Of a DNA stretch of 64,000 nt, positions 1 through 10,692 are shown one piece after another. The DNA lies in the NCBI GenBank assembly GCA_003105015.1, contig PQAF01000010.1, forward strand, positions 1-64,000, written 5' to 3'. The stretch's first letter is position 1; every line of letters starts with the position of its first letter. The translations under genes were made by a program, and so were the position numbers. The notes below the pieces were generated by a model. That model was not told the DNA's origin and searched no databases. It saw nothing but the letters and a program-made list of their open reading frames with translations. Source of the DNA: Rhodocyclales bacterium. GTDB taxonomy: Bacteria; Pseudomonadota; Gammaproteobacteria; Burkholderiales; Rhodocyclaceae.

Positions 1-153
1 CATACAAGTTAAGTTTAGGTACGCAAAATATCTTTGCGCCACACGCCGGAAATTATTTTGTTTACCGTTCAAATAATTGGCGCGCTTTCTACATGATACA
101 AGAAATAAGGCATGTGTGTCTATTGCTGAATCATTAATTCCGGCAGATAAGTA
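1..153. other. AT-rich left edge, no gene recognised
   Basis: This stretch is clearly richer in A+T than the rest of the window. It lies beyond the stop codon of the TSUP permease and carries no reading frame, RNA gene or terminator that I can support. Confidence 0.4.
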
Positions 154-927
154 TTATTGAAAAGTATCCCAGGCAAATTTAAGAATAAATACCCCCGCCA
201 CGGCAAGAAAGACGCGCCTGACGAATCCGGCGCCATGACGAATGGCCAAGTGTGAGCCAAACAGGGAACCGCCAATATTGAAAATGGCCATGGCCATGCC
301 AGTAACCAGGAGAACATGCGCATTTGCCCCGAAGAACAACAATGCAGCCAAATTGGTGGCGGCATTGACGATCTTGGCAGAAGCCGAAGCGCGCAGAAAA
401 TCCAGGCCGAAGAAACGGACGAACATGAATATCAGAAAGCTTCCCGTGCCCGGACCAAAGAATCCATCGTAAAACCCGATCACGCCACCAAAGAACAGCG
501 CCATCAGCATGTCACGCCTGCCATGGGTACGATATTGGTCTACCGCTCCCAGATTCTTTTTCGCATAGGTGTATGCGGTGACCACTATCAGCAGAATCAG
601 GACCAGCGGGCGCAGCCACTCCTTGGGCAGCAGGGCGACTGTCATGGCGCCGAAATAGGACAGGACGAATGCCGACAGAGCCGCCGGCAGAGCCGCCCGC
701 CAAGGCACCTCGATACGGCGCGCGTAACGCAGGGCGGCGCTGGCCGTACCGAAAATACTGGCAAGCTTGTTGGTCCCGAAAATTGTGGCCGGCGACGCTT
801 GGGGCAGGACACTGAAAAGCGCCGGAATCTGGATCAGCCCACCCCCCCCAACTACCGCATCAATAAGACCGGCAGCGAATGCGGCGGTGCACAACAATAT
901 GAGGTCGATCGGTTCCACGTGGAACAA
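154..927 (-). CDS. TSUP (TauE/SafE) family membrane permease
   Basis: This is a predicted inner-membrane permease of the TauE/SafE (TSUP) family, which moves small anions such as sulfite, sulfonates or sulfoacetate; the substrate cannot be told from sequence. The 257 residues are almost entirely hydrophobic, with about eight membrane segments. The glycine-rich N-terminal stretch AGLIDAVVGGGGLIQIP is typical of the family and is echoed near residue 150 (GFYDGFFGPGTGSF), the usual internal duplication. The longest frame starts at a TTG (925-927); a GTG at 916-918 is an alternative. Either start lies in or beside the parS palindrome, so the first codons double as a ParB site. The gene follows mnmE with a 15-bp gap and may be the last gene of that operon. 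Confidence 0.82.
   Translation of the reverse strand: MFHVEPIDLILLCTAAFAAGLIDAVVGGGGLIQIPALFSVLPQASPATIFGTNKLASIFGTASAALRYARRIEVPWRAALPAALSAFVLSYFGAMTVALLPKEWLRPLVLILLIVVTAYTYAKKNLGAVDQYRTHGRRDMLMALFFGGVIGFYDGFFGPGTGSFLIFMFVRFFGLDFLRASASAKIVNAATNLAALLFFGANAHVLLVTGMAMAIFNIGGSLFGSHLAIRHGAGFVRRVFLAVAGVFILKFAWDTFQ
911..926. promoter_or_regulatory. parS centromere site (ParB binding)
   Basis: The 16 bases GGTTCCACGTGGAACA read TGTTCCACGTGGAACC on the other strand, with a perfect 14-bp inner palindrome (GTTCCACGTGGAAC). This agrees with the bacterial parS consensus TGTTNCACGTGAAACA and, from memory, with a form used in Pseudomonas. It lies about 5.4 kb from the probable oriC, where chromosomal parS sites normally cluster. 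parA and parB are not in the window. I saw no second copy. Confidence 0.85.
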
Positions 928-942
928 TCCGCCTTCCCGGTC

Positions 943-2292
943 TTACTTGCCTATGCAGAAACGGGAAAAAATCTCTCCCAGCAAATCATCTGGCGTGAAT
1001 TCCCCGGTAATCGTCGCCAGCGCTTCTTGCGCCAAACGCAGTTCTTCAGCAAGCAGTTCCAGATGGTCCCATTGGGTTTCGGCGGCGAGCAAGCGCGCCA
1101 AGGCATTCTGGAGCGCCTGGAGGTGTCGCTCTCGGGCCAAAAAGACATCCTCGGCGCCCGCTTGCCACCCCGCGATCCGTAACAACTCCTGCTCAAGCGC
1201 CCCCATCCCCTCACCGGTCTTCGCAGAAAGCCAAAGGGCCACGCGGCCATCCAACATCTCACGTCCGCAAGGGTGCTCCACCAAATCGGCTTTGTTGAAC
1301 AGCAGGATTTGTTCGACGCCCGCCGGCAACCGCGATGCGATCGTATGATCGGCAGGTGTCATGCCGGTCCGGGCATCAAGCAGATGCAGCACCACGTCAG
1401 CCCGCTCAATCTCCCTCCAGCTTCGGTCGATGCCAAGGCGCTCGACTTCGTCCTCCGTCTCACGCAAACCAGCGGTGTCAACGATATGCAGGGGTATGCC
1501 GCTTACTTGGATTGTTTCTCGCAGCGCATCCCTTGTCGTACCCGGAATGGCTGTCACGATGGCACGATCCTCACCCGCCAGACGGTTGAGCAGGCTGGAC
1601 TTGCCAACATTGGGTTGGCCCGCCAGGACAACATGCAGACCATTCCGAAGCAGACTGCCCTGACGCGCCCCTCCCAACAGCTTCCGGACATCCTCGGTCA
1701 GACAGTCCAGTTTTCCGGCTACGTCCGACTTGCGCAAGGCATCGATTTCTTCCTCGGGGAAGTCAAGGCTAGCCTCCACCAGCATTCGCAAAACAATGAG
1801 TCGTTCCACGATCTCATGCGTCTTCCGCGAAAATTCGCCACTGAGCGACCTTACTGCGGAACGGGCCGCGGCCGCCGTAGACGCTTCGATCAAATCGGCC
1901 ACAGCTTCAGCTTGGGCCAGATCCAGTTTTTCATTGAGATAGGCACGCCGGGTAAATTCACCGGGTTCCGCCAGGCGCGCACCCAATTCAAGACAACGTT
2001 GCAGCAACAACTGCATCACCATCGGTCCGCCATGGCCCTGCAGCTCAAGTACGTCTTCCCCTGTATAAGAATGCGGAGCAGGAAAGTAGAGAGCGATGCC
2101 CTCGTCAATCTCGACTCCTGCTGCATCGAGAAAGCGGGCAAGGGTGGCAATGCGGGGTTGCGGAACGGATCCGGTCAGAAGACAGGCAAGCGGAGCAAGC
2201 TCCGCTCCAGACAAGCGTACGATACCGATGCCACCATGCCCGGGCGCGGTGGCAACGGCAGCAATCAGGTCAGCTTGCTTTCTGCTTGCCAC
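943..2292 (-). CDS. mnmE: tRNA modification GTPase MnmE
   Basis: MnmE works with MnmG to install carboxymethylaminomethyl groups on uridine 34 of certain tRNAs. The 449-residue length is normal. An N-terminal formyl-THF-binding domain ([12 protein letters not shown] near residue 18) precedes a helical domain, in which a Ras-like G domain is inserted (P-loop GQPNVGKS at about 225-232, then IPGTTRD and DTAG). The protein ends in the catalytic CIGK motif. The start overlaps the end of yidC by 23 bp, so the two are probably translationally coupled. mnmG and rsmG, often next in other bacteria, are absent here. Confidence 0.97.
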   Translation of the reverse strand: MASRKQADLIAAVATAPGHGGIGIVRLSGAELAPLACLLTGSVPQPRIATLARFLDAAGVEIDEGIALYFPAPHSYTGEDVLELQGHGGPMVMQLLLQRCLELGARLAEPGEFTRRAYLNEKLDLAQAEAVADLIEASTAAAARSAVRSLSGEFSRKTHEIVERLIVLRMLVEASLDFPEEEIDALRKSDVAGKLDCLTEDVRKLLGGARQGSLLRNGLHVVLAGQPNVGKSSLLNRLAGEDRAIVTAIPGTTRDALRETIQVSGIPLHIVDTAGLRETEDEVERLGIDRSWREIERADVVLHLLDARTGMTPADHTIASRLPAGVEQILLFNKADLVEHPCGREMLDGRVALWLSAKTGEGMGALEQELLRIAGWQAGAEDVFLARERHLQALQNALARLLAAETQWDHLELLAEELRLAQEALATITGEFTPDDLLGEIFSRFCIGK

Positions 2293-3937
2293 CCTCGATC
2301 AAGCGCGTAATCTGCCACTGCTGGGCGATCGAAAGGACGTTGTTGGTTATCCAGTACAGCACCAGGCCGGACGGGAACCAGAGGAACATGAAGGTAAACA
2401 CGATCGGCATGGCCATCATGACTTTCGCCTGGATCGGATCGGGCGGCGTGGGGTTCAGCTTAGTCTGTATGACCATTGAAACGCCCATAATGATCGGCAG
2501 CACATAGTAGGGGTCCATGGCCGATAGGTCCTGAATCCACAGCATCCAAGGGGCATGGCGCATCTCGACACTGCCAAGCAACACCCAATAGAGGGCAATG
2601 AATACCGGAATTTGCACCATGATGGGCAGGCAACCGCCAAGAGGATTAATCTTTTCCTTGCGGTAGAGCTCCATCATCTCCTGGTTCATGCGATTCCGGT
2701 CAGAGGCAAACTGCTCCTTTATTTTCATTAACTTAGGTGTCACCACCTTCATTTTTGCCATGGACCGGTAGCTCGCGGCCGAGAGCGGGAAAAACAATGC
2801 CTTGATCAGAACTGTCAGCAGGATGATCGACCACCCCCAGTTGCCGACGAAACGGTGAATCAGTTCAAGAAGCCAATAGATGGGTGAGGCAATCACCGTC
2901 AGCCAGCCATAGTCCACCACCAAGTCGAAACCCGGAGCGACCTTTTCCAGCTTGGCCTGTTCCTGCGGGCCGGCGTAGAGCGGCATGCCTATCCGAGAAG
3001 TCTGACCGGCTGCAACCATTGCAACCGGCATAATGATTCCGGCTGAGAACAAATTGTCAGCGACCTTGCGGATGAAAAACTCACGTTCGTCATTGCCCTG
3101 TGGTGTCCAGCCGGCGACGAAATAATGCTGCACCATGGCCAGCCAGCCATCCTTGGCTTTTTGGACAAACTTGGCTTTGCCTTTGTCGACATCGGCAAAA
3201 TCCACCTTCTGGAACTTGCCCTCATCCGTATAGATCGCCGGCCCGGTAAAGGTGGCGATATTGGTCATGCTGGCTTCCGGTACCCTTCCGTCGCGCGTGA
3301 GCTGGTAATAAGCATGAGCGGCCAGCGGCGTCTGGCGCTGATTGACAATCTCATAGCCGACATCGATCTGGTAGCTACCACGATGAAAGGTATAAATTTT
3401 TGCAACTTTGAGACCATTTGCCTCCGGGGCTTCCAGCCTGATTTCAAGCTTGTCTGAATCTGGTTTGAGTTCCCGGGCGCCCGGTGCCAGCCTGAATTCG
3501 GTCTTGTGATTGGGCAAACCCTCTCCAATCAGCCCGGATTGCGCAACGTAAGTGCGATCCTTAGAAATCTCCATCAGGACAAAATGCTTGGTTTTGTCCT
3601 CGGTAGCCTTGTGTTGGGTAAGTTCCAGCCTCACCAGATCCCCCCCCACAGAGGAGATTTCGGCAAGGTATAGATCCGTCTTCACCAGGGTTTTGGTGCC
3701 CACCTCCGAAATGGTTGCCTGCTCAGGAGCCGGAACACTGGATGGGGGTGTAGACGCCGCAGAAAGAGGGGTACTTGGAGTGGGGGCAGCTCCCTGGACT
3801 AGTGGAGCTGTCTGTTGCACCGATTGCGCCGTGGTTGCTACTGCTGCCGGCTGGATCTGCCTCTGCCAGCCATCCCAGAGCATGAAGAGAGAAAAAATGA
3901 AGACCAGCAGGAGGATCAGGCGTTGATTGTCCATCAA
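2270..3937 (-). CDS. yidC: Membrane protein insertase YidC
   Basis: YidC inserts and folds inner-membrane proteins, alone or with SecYEG. The 555 residues follow the Gram-negative plan: an N-terminal membrane anchor (residues about 5-22), a Pro/Ala/Ser/Thr-rich linker, a large periplasmic beta domain (about 75-340), and a C-terminal five-helix core containing the conserved [18 protein letters not shown] coiled coil and the [18 protein letters not shown] helix. It lies between yidD and mnmE in the rpmH operon; its end overlaps the start of mnmE by 23 bp. Confidence 0.97.
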   Translation of the reverse strand: MMDNQRLILLLVFIFSLFMLWDGWQRQIQPAAVATTAQSVQQTAPLVQGAAPTPSTPLSAASTPPSSVPAPEQATISEVGTKTLVKTDLYLAEISSVGGDLVRLELTQHKATEDKTKHFVLMEISKDRTYVAQSGLIGEGLPNHKTEFRLAPGARELKPDSDKLEIRLEAPEANGLKVAKIYTFHRGSYQIDVGYEIVNQRQTPLAAHAYYQLTRDGRVPEASMTNIATFTGPAIYTDEGKFQKVDFADVDKGKAKFVQKAKDGWLAMVQHYFVAGWTPQGNDEREFFIRKVADNLFSAGIIMPVAMVAAGQTSRIGMPLYAGPQEQAKLEKVAPGFDLVVDYGWLTVIASPIYWLLELIHRFVGNWGWSIILLTVLIKALFFPLSAASYRSMAKMKVVTPKLMKIKEQFASDRNRMNQEMMELYRKEKINPLGGCLPIMVQIPVFIALYWVLLGSVEMRHAPWMLWIQDLSAMDPYYVLPIIMGVSMVIQTKLNPTPPDPIQAKVMMAMPIVFTFMFLWFPSGLVLYWITNNVLSIAQQWQITRLIEGGKQKAS

Positions 3938-3958
3938 TCGGCTCTTGTAGTTATTTAT

Positions 3959-4168
3959 TCAAGGAACGGGGTCGTATCCGCCCGGATTCCAAGGGTGGCA
4001 ACGTGAAATGCGTTTCGCAGCAAGCCAGGATCCTTTGCACCCACCATGCTTTTCGAGGGCTTCTATGGCGTATTCCGAACAACTCGGGTGAAATCGACAA
4101 TTCCGACCAATCAGCGGACTAATTGCCAGTCGGTACATGCGCACGAGCAAGACTAGCAACTGATTCAT
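3959..4168 (-). CDS. yidD: Membrane protein insertion efficiency factor YidD
   Basis: This 69-residue membrane-associated protein assists YidC-dependent insertion. The whole family signature is present: an N-terminal amphipathic helix ([18 protein letters not shown]), then [11 protein letters not shown] with conserved cysteines, then a basic region and [13 protein letters not shown] at the C-terminus. Its ATG shares one base with the rnpA stop (TGATG), so translation is probably coupled. It lies 21 bp before yidC. Confidence 0.96.
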   Translation of the reverse strand: MNQLLVLLVRMYRLAISPLIGRNCRFHPSCSEYAIEALEKHGGCKGSWLAAKRISRCHPWNPGGYDPVP

Positions 4169-4521
4169 CAGGTCAGGCGAGCAAACAACTCATCGATCTC
4201 GGCACGCAATACATGCCTATCGGGCGTATCCATGCGCACTGAAACACGAACGACGATATCGCTTTGCGGCAGTTTCGAACGGGACAAGCGGAAGGATTCT
4301 CGCACAATGCGGCGGATCAAATTGCGATTCACGGCTGAGCGTACAAATTTTTTTGCGATCACCAAGCCGATCCTTGCCGTAGCAGCCGAATTCGGTCGGT
4401 GTAGCAAATTGAAATGCTTGCCGCGAAGGGTCTTGCGAAAAGCAAAAACGGATGAGAACTCATCCGTTTTACGTAACCGATGTTCGCTGCGGAAGCCTAA
4501 ATCGACACCCGCCACCGCCAC
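4168..4521 (-). CDS. rnpA: Ribonuclease P protein component
   Basis: RnpA is the protein subunit of RNase P, which matures tRNA 5' ends. The core is clear: [17 protein letters not shown] at the start, and the RNR-type motif [19 protein letters not shown] in the middle. A longer open frame reaches 4611, but it overlaps almost all of rpmH. I therefore place the start at GTG 4519-4521, one base after the rpmH stop, giving 117 residues, the usual family length; another GTG lies at 4513-4515. No strong ribosome-binding site is visible, which fits coupling to rpmH. Confidence 0.93.
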   Translation of the reverse strand: MAVAGVDLGFRSEHRLRKTDEFSSVFAFRKTLRGKHFNLLHRPNSAATARIGLVIAKKFVRSAVNRNLIRRIVRESFRLSRSKLPQSDIVVRVSVRMDTPDRHVLRAEIDELFARLT

Positions 4522-4522
4522 T

Positions 4523-4657
4523 TCAGACGCCGAGGCGAGCGCGTCCTTTGGCTCGACGGGCACGAATAACAGCGCGTCCCCCACGCGTACGCATGCGAAC
4601 AAGGAAACCATGGGTGCGTTTACGCCGGATTACGGAAGGTTGGTATGTGCGTTTCAT
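4523..4657 (-). CDS. rpmH: 50S ribosomal protein L34
   Basis: This very short gene of 44 codons plus stop starts [18 protein letters not shown] and ends [10 protein letters not shown]. It is rich in Arg and Lys and near-identical in pattern to bacterial L34. The start is ATG at 4655-4657. It is the first gene of the rpmH-rnpA-yidD-yidC-mnmE operon, which diverges from dnaA as in most bacteria. A sigma70-type promoter and a DnaA box lie just upstream. Confidence 0.98.
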   Translation of the reverse strand: MKRTYQPSVIRRKRTHGFLVRMRTRGGRAVIRARRAKGRARLGV

Positions 4658-4689
4658 GACTACCGTCTATGCAAAAAGAAGAACACGCG

Positions 4690-4718
4690 ATTTCATCTTT
4701 TCTTCGTTGATTTGTCAA
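4690..4718 (-). promoter_or_regulatory. Probable promoter of the rpmH operon
   Basis: On the minus strand a perfect TTGACA (-35, plus-strand 4713-4718) is followed after 17 bases by TGAAAT (-10, 4690-4695), ending 32 bp before the rpmH ATG. Only the hexamers and spacing support the call. Confidence 0.65.
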
Positions 4719-4738
4719 GACCATTTTTTTTGTCTGCC

Positions 4739-4747
4739 TGTGGATAA
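4739..4747. promoter_or_regulatory. DnaA box between rpmH and dnaA
   Basis: The bases TGTGGATAA, which read TTATCCACA on the other strand, are a perfect consensus DnaA box. It lies upstream of the rpmH promoter and 160 bp before dnaA, so it could serve dnaA autoregulation or be part of a bipartite origin together with the dnaA-dnaN spacer. Confidence 0.8.
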
Positions 4748-4806
4748 CTCTTACGGAATAGCGCTAAAATTCGCCACTTGGAGTTTATCGCAGGACCCAA
4801 TTCAGG

Positions 4807-4835
4807 TTAGCGGTTTACATTAAAATAACTATAAT
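4807..4835 (+). promoter_or_regulatory. Probable dnaA promoter
   Basis: A perfect TATAAT (4830-4835) sits 17 bases after a weak -35 (TTAGCG, 4807-4812) in the AT-rich spacer upstream of dnaA. The DnaA box at 4739-4747 lies about 60 bp upstream, a sensible place for autoregulation. Confidence 0.5.
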
Positions 4836-4907
4836 AATCAAATAATTAATTTCTTTGGCGATTAACCGACGTTCACCATGCTACGGCATGTTGGCGAACC
4901 TCTAAGA

Positions 4908-6293
4908 ATGAATGCTTTCTGGTCATCCTGTCTTCGGCAACTTGAGCAGGAACTCCCTCCCCAGCAATTCAATACCTGGATCAAGGCGCTGCGCCTCGAG
5001 AATGGTGATGAATCCAACCAGAGCCTGAAGCTTGTTGCCCCCAATCGTTTCGTATTGCAGTGGGTGCGTGAGCGCTATTTGCACCGCCTTGAGGATCTGG
5101 CCAAACAGTTCTTTGCCGAACCCGTCCAGATTTCCATAAATTTGCCGGAATCCACAGAGCTTGAACGACTGGATGTCCCTCCGCTTGCTGTTACCGCCAA
5201 AAATGAATCTGTCGGCATTGTGCCCACTCCCGTTACGGTCTTCCAGACCAACGGTTCAGATTCGGCTTATGAAAAGACCCGGCTCAACTCGACTTTTACT
5301 TTCGATACTTTAGTAACCGGTCGTGCCAACGATCTAGCTCGCGCGGCGGCGTATCAGGTGGCATTGAATCCGGGAATTTCTTACAACCCCCTATTCGTAT
5401 ATGGTGGTGTCGGTCTAGGCAAAACCCACCTGATTCATGCTCTTGGCAATGAAGTCTATCGTCAGAACCCCGAAAAGGTGATTCGTTACGTCCATGCCGA
5501 AGACTATTATGCAGACGTCGTACGTGCCTACCAACAGAAATCGTTTGATGTCTTTAAACGCTACTACCGTTCACTCGACCTGTTGCTCATTGACGATATC
5601 CAATTCTTCAATAACAAGAACCGTACTCAAGAGGAATTCTTTTACGCATTCAACGCGCTGATTGAAGCAAAGAAACAGATAGTCATTACTTGCGATACTT
5701 ATCCCAAGGACATCACTGGACTTGAAGACCGGCTGATATCAAGATTTGACTGGGGACTGACGGTGGCCATTGAACCACCGGAACTGGAAATGCGCGTAGC
5801 AATTTTAAAAAAGAAAGCCGAAGCAGAGCGCATCGATGTAAATGAGGATGTTGCATTCTTGATTGCCAAACATTTACGTTCAAATGTGCGGGAGCTGGAA
5901 GGGGCGTTGAAAAAAGTTCTGGCATTTGCCCGCTTTCATGGTCGGGAAATCAATCTGGAAGTCGCCAAGGAAGCCCTTAAAGACCTTTTGAACGCACACA
6001 ATCGCCAGATTACTTTCGAGTCGATTCAGAAAACTGTGGCGGAGTACTACAAGATAAAAGTTTCAGACATGCATTCAAAAAAAAGGACGCGTATTGTTGC
6101 CCGTCCGCGCCAAGTTGCAATGTGGCTGGCCAAGGAACTTACGCCAGCAAGCCTGCCTGCCATCGGTGAAGCATTCGGCGGACGTGATCACACAACTGTT
6201 CTGCATGCTTGTCGCACCATATCGGATCTGCGCCTTAAGGATACTTCGATCAATCATGATCTTTTGGTACTGACCCAGGTTCTTAAGGGCTGA
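4908..6293 (+). CDS. dnaA: Chromosomal replication initiator DnaA
   Basis: DnaA binds DnaA boxes at oriC and opens the duplex. Domain I begins [18 protein letters not shown], followed by a variable linker. The AAA+ domain has Walker [11 protein letters not shown] (about residue 166) and Walker [10 protein letters not shown]. The C-terminal helix-turn-helix carries the box-contacting signature [11 protein letters not shown]. An in-frame ATG at 4878 would add ten residues, but the family start MNAFW at 4908 fits better, giving 461 residues. It is followed by an origin-like spacer and dnaN. Confidence 0.98.
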   Translation: MNAFWSSCLRQLEQELPPQQFNTWIKALRLENGDESNQSLKLVAPNRFVLQWVRERYLHRLEDLAKQFFAEPVQISINLPESTELERLDVPPLAVTAKNESVGIVPTPVTVFQTNGSDSAYEKTRLNSTFTFDTLVTGRANDLARAAAYQVALNPGISYNPLFVYGGVGLGKTHLIHALGNEVYRQNPEKVIRYVHAEDYYADVVRAYQQKSFDVFKRYYRSLDLLLIDDIQFFNNKNRTQEEFFYAFNALIEAKKQIVITCDTYPKDITGLEDRLISRFDWGLTVAIEPPELEMRVAILKKKAEAERIDVNEDVAFLIAKHLRSNVRELEGALKKVLAFARFHGREINLEVAKEALKDLLNAHNRQITFESIQKTVAEYYKIKVSDMHSKKRTRIVARPRQVAMWLAKELTPASLPAIGEAFGGRDHTTVLHACRTISDLRLKDTSINHDLLVLTQVLKG

Positions 6294-6484
6294 ATAACTT
6301 GATGACGATTTGTGGATAACTAACAAAAAGGTCTTGTGGATAATTTTCATCAACATTTTCCACACAGACCCTATATCGCCTTATCCATACCCTTATCAAC
6401 TTAACAACTATATGATTAATTTGTGATTTTATTCATTTTCAACAGAAATGGCCGGTGTACTAATAACTAGTTGGAGATTTATAT
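6294..6484. other. oriC: Probable oriC (dnaA-dnaN spacer)
   Basis: This 191-bp AT-rich spacer holds two perfect DnaA boxes in the same orientation (TGTGGATAA at 6311-6319 and 6335-6343). It also holds near-consensus boxes TTTTCCACA (6356-6364), TTATCCATA (6381-6389) and TTATCAAC (6393-6400). An A/T-only-leaning tract at about 6401-6445 could be the unwinding element. Position and box density make it the best oriC candidate; the box at 4739 may contribute. Confidence 0.75.
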
Positions 6485-7591
6485 ATGCTCCTTATTAAAA
6501 CCCAGCGTGACAACATCCTCATGCCGCTTCAATCGGTTTGCGGCATCGTCGAGAAGCGTCACACCCTGCCGATCCTGTCCAATGTCCTGATCGAGAAAAG
6601 CGGCGATCAACTGACCTTGCTGGCGACTGACATCGAGATTCAGATCAGAACGCATACCGCTGGTGCGGCAGGTATGGAAAAATCCGCAATTACCGTTGGA
6701 GCGAGAAAACTTCAAGATATCCTTCGTTCGTTGCCGGATAGCGCGGAAGTAAGTCTGGAACTGACGGACAAGCGCATGCAGGTACGCGCAGGCAAAAGCC
6801 GTTTCAATCTGCAGACACTGCCTGCAGAAGACTATCCGCGCATGGCTCAGACCGACAGCGAACAGGTTCGTCTGCAGCTGACCCAAAAGCAATTCAAGCG
6901 TCTGATAGGGCTTGTGCAATATGCCATGGCTCAACAGGATATCCGGTATTACCTCAACGGGCTGCTATTGGTAGTGACAGGCAATGAACTGCGAGTGGTT
7001 TCGACGGATGGGCATCGTCTTGCTTACGCCAGCGAACATTTGTCCGAATCTCAGACGCGCACCGAAGTCATACTCCCGCGCAAGACAATTATCGAGCTGT
7101 CCCGCTTGTTGGCGGATAATGACGATGCCTTGGAAGTTCGCCTTTCCCCTAACCAAGCGGTATTCCGCTTCGGCGACATCGAACTAGTCTCTAAGCTTAT
7201 CGATGGCAAATTTCCGGATTACGAACGCGTTATTCCCCAGAACCACAACAAGGTCATTACGATATCGAGGACAACGCTTCTCCAGTCGTTGCACCGTGCT
7301 GCGATTCTTACTAATGAAAAGTTTCGCGGTGTTCGGGTAGTACTGGCGCCAGGAAGCCTGAAGATCATCAGCAGCAACGCAGATCAAGAGGAAGCTCAGG
7401 AAGAACTCGAGATCGCTTATGATGCAGAGGCACTGGATATCGGCTTCAATGTTACGTATCTCCTGGATGTGCTGAACAATGTCTCCAGCGAACATGTCGA
7501 GATCCGACTGGCCGATGCAAATTCAAGCGCCCTTATCACTCTACCCGGCAACGACAGCTTCAAGTATGTCGTCATGCCGATGCGCATCTGA
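6485..7591 (+). CDS. dnaN: DNA polymerase III beta sliding clamp
   Basis: DnaN is the ring-shaped processivity clamp. At 368 residues it has the normal length of three repeated clamp domains. Recognisable segments are the N-terminal CGIVEKRHTLPILSNVLIE, the central RYYLNGLLL followed by VVSTDGHRLA, and the C-terminal KYVVMPMRI tail characteristic of the family. It lies between the origin spacer and gyrB, 23 bp before gyrB. recF, which separates the two in many bacteria, is absent. Confidence 0.98.
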   Translation: MLLIKTQRDNILMPLQSVCGIVEKRHTLPILSNVLIEKSGDQLTLLATDIEIQIRTHTAGAAGMEKSAITVGARKLQDILRSLPDSAEVSLELTDKRMQVRAGKSRFNLQTLPAEDYPRMAQTDSEQVRLQLTQKQFKRLIGLVQYAMAQQDIRYYLNGLLLVVTGNELRVVSTDGHRLAYASEHLSESQTRTEVILPRKTIIELSRLLADNDDALEVRLSPNQAVFRFGDIELVSKLIDGKFPDYERVIPQNHNKVITISRTTLLQSLHRAAILTNEKFRGVRVVLAPGSLKIISSNADQEEAQEELEIAYDAEALDIGFNVTYLLDVLNNVSSEHVEIRLADANSSALITLPGNDSFKYVVMPMRI

Positions 7592-7611
7592 AGCACCTTA
7601 GGAGTATGTAA

Positions 7612-10049
<2,438 letters not shown>

Positions 10050-10050
<1 letters not shown>

Positions 10051-10688
10051 TGCAGTTCCGCGTTATTCCCGTCACGCCGTTCCAGCAGAACTGCTCGCTG
10101 CTGTGGTGCGAGCGCACCATGAAAGGGGCAGTCGTCGATCCGGGCGGTGATCTCGATGCCATAGAGGCGGCCGTTTTCCGTTTTGGCGTGAAGATCGAGA
10201 AGATCCTTCTCACCCATGGGCACATCGACCATGCCGGCGGGACGGCCGAGCTCAAGCGCAGGTTAGGCGTCGTTGTCGAAGGGCCGCAGCGCGAGGAATC
10301 ATTCTGGATCGACCAGCTGCCGCAGCAAAGCCAGATGTTCGGTTTCCCGCGCGCCGAGGCCTTTGCCCCGGACCGCTGGCTGGAGGACGGCGATGTCGTG
10401 ACCTTCGGGCAGGTGTCGCTGGAGGTGATCCATACGCCCGGCCACACGCCGGGGCATGTCGTCTTCTTCAATCGGGCAGCCAAGATCGCCGTGGTCGGCG
10501 ACGTGCTGTTTCAGGGCTCGATAGGACGGACGGATTTCCCTCGCGGCGACTACGACACGCTGATCCGCTCTATTCGGGAAAAGCTGTGGCCGCTCGGCAA
10601 CGACGTGACCTTCATTCCCGGACACGGGCCCCTGTCGACTTTCGGCGATGAACGAGAGAGCAATCCCTTCGTCGGCGATTTCGTCTGA
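10050..10688 (+). CDS. Metallo-beta-lactamase-fold hydrolase, glyoxalase II-like (YcbL type)
   Basis: This 212-residue MBL-fold enzyme has the metal-binding motif THGHIDHAGG (about residues 52-61), a second ligand region HTPGHTPGH, a bridging aspartate in VVGDVLF and a final ligand in FIPGHGPLST. It lacks the C-terminal substrate domain of true glyoxalase II, which matches the short YcbL-type hydrolases thought to act on S-lactoylglutathione or related thioesters. It overlaps the gyrB stop by one base (TGATG). Substrate assignment is from family only. Confidence 0.88.
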
Positions 10689-10692
10689 AGCT

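Noticed and set aside
4522..4611. N-terminal extension of rnpA
   Set aside because: It overlaps rpmH nearly completely, and the RnpA core starts after the rpmH stop.
4878..4907. Upstream ATG of dnaA
   Set aside because: It adds ten residues not typical of DnaA domain I. The ATG at 4908 fits the family.
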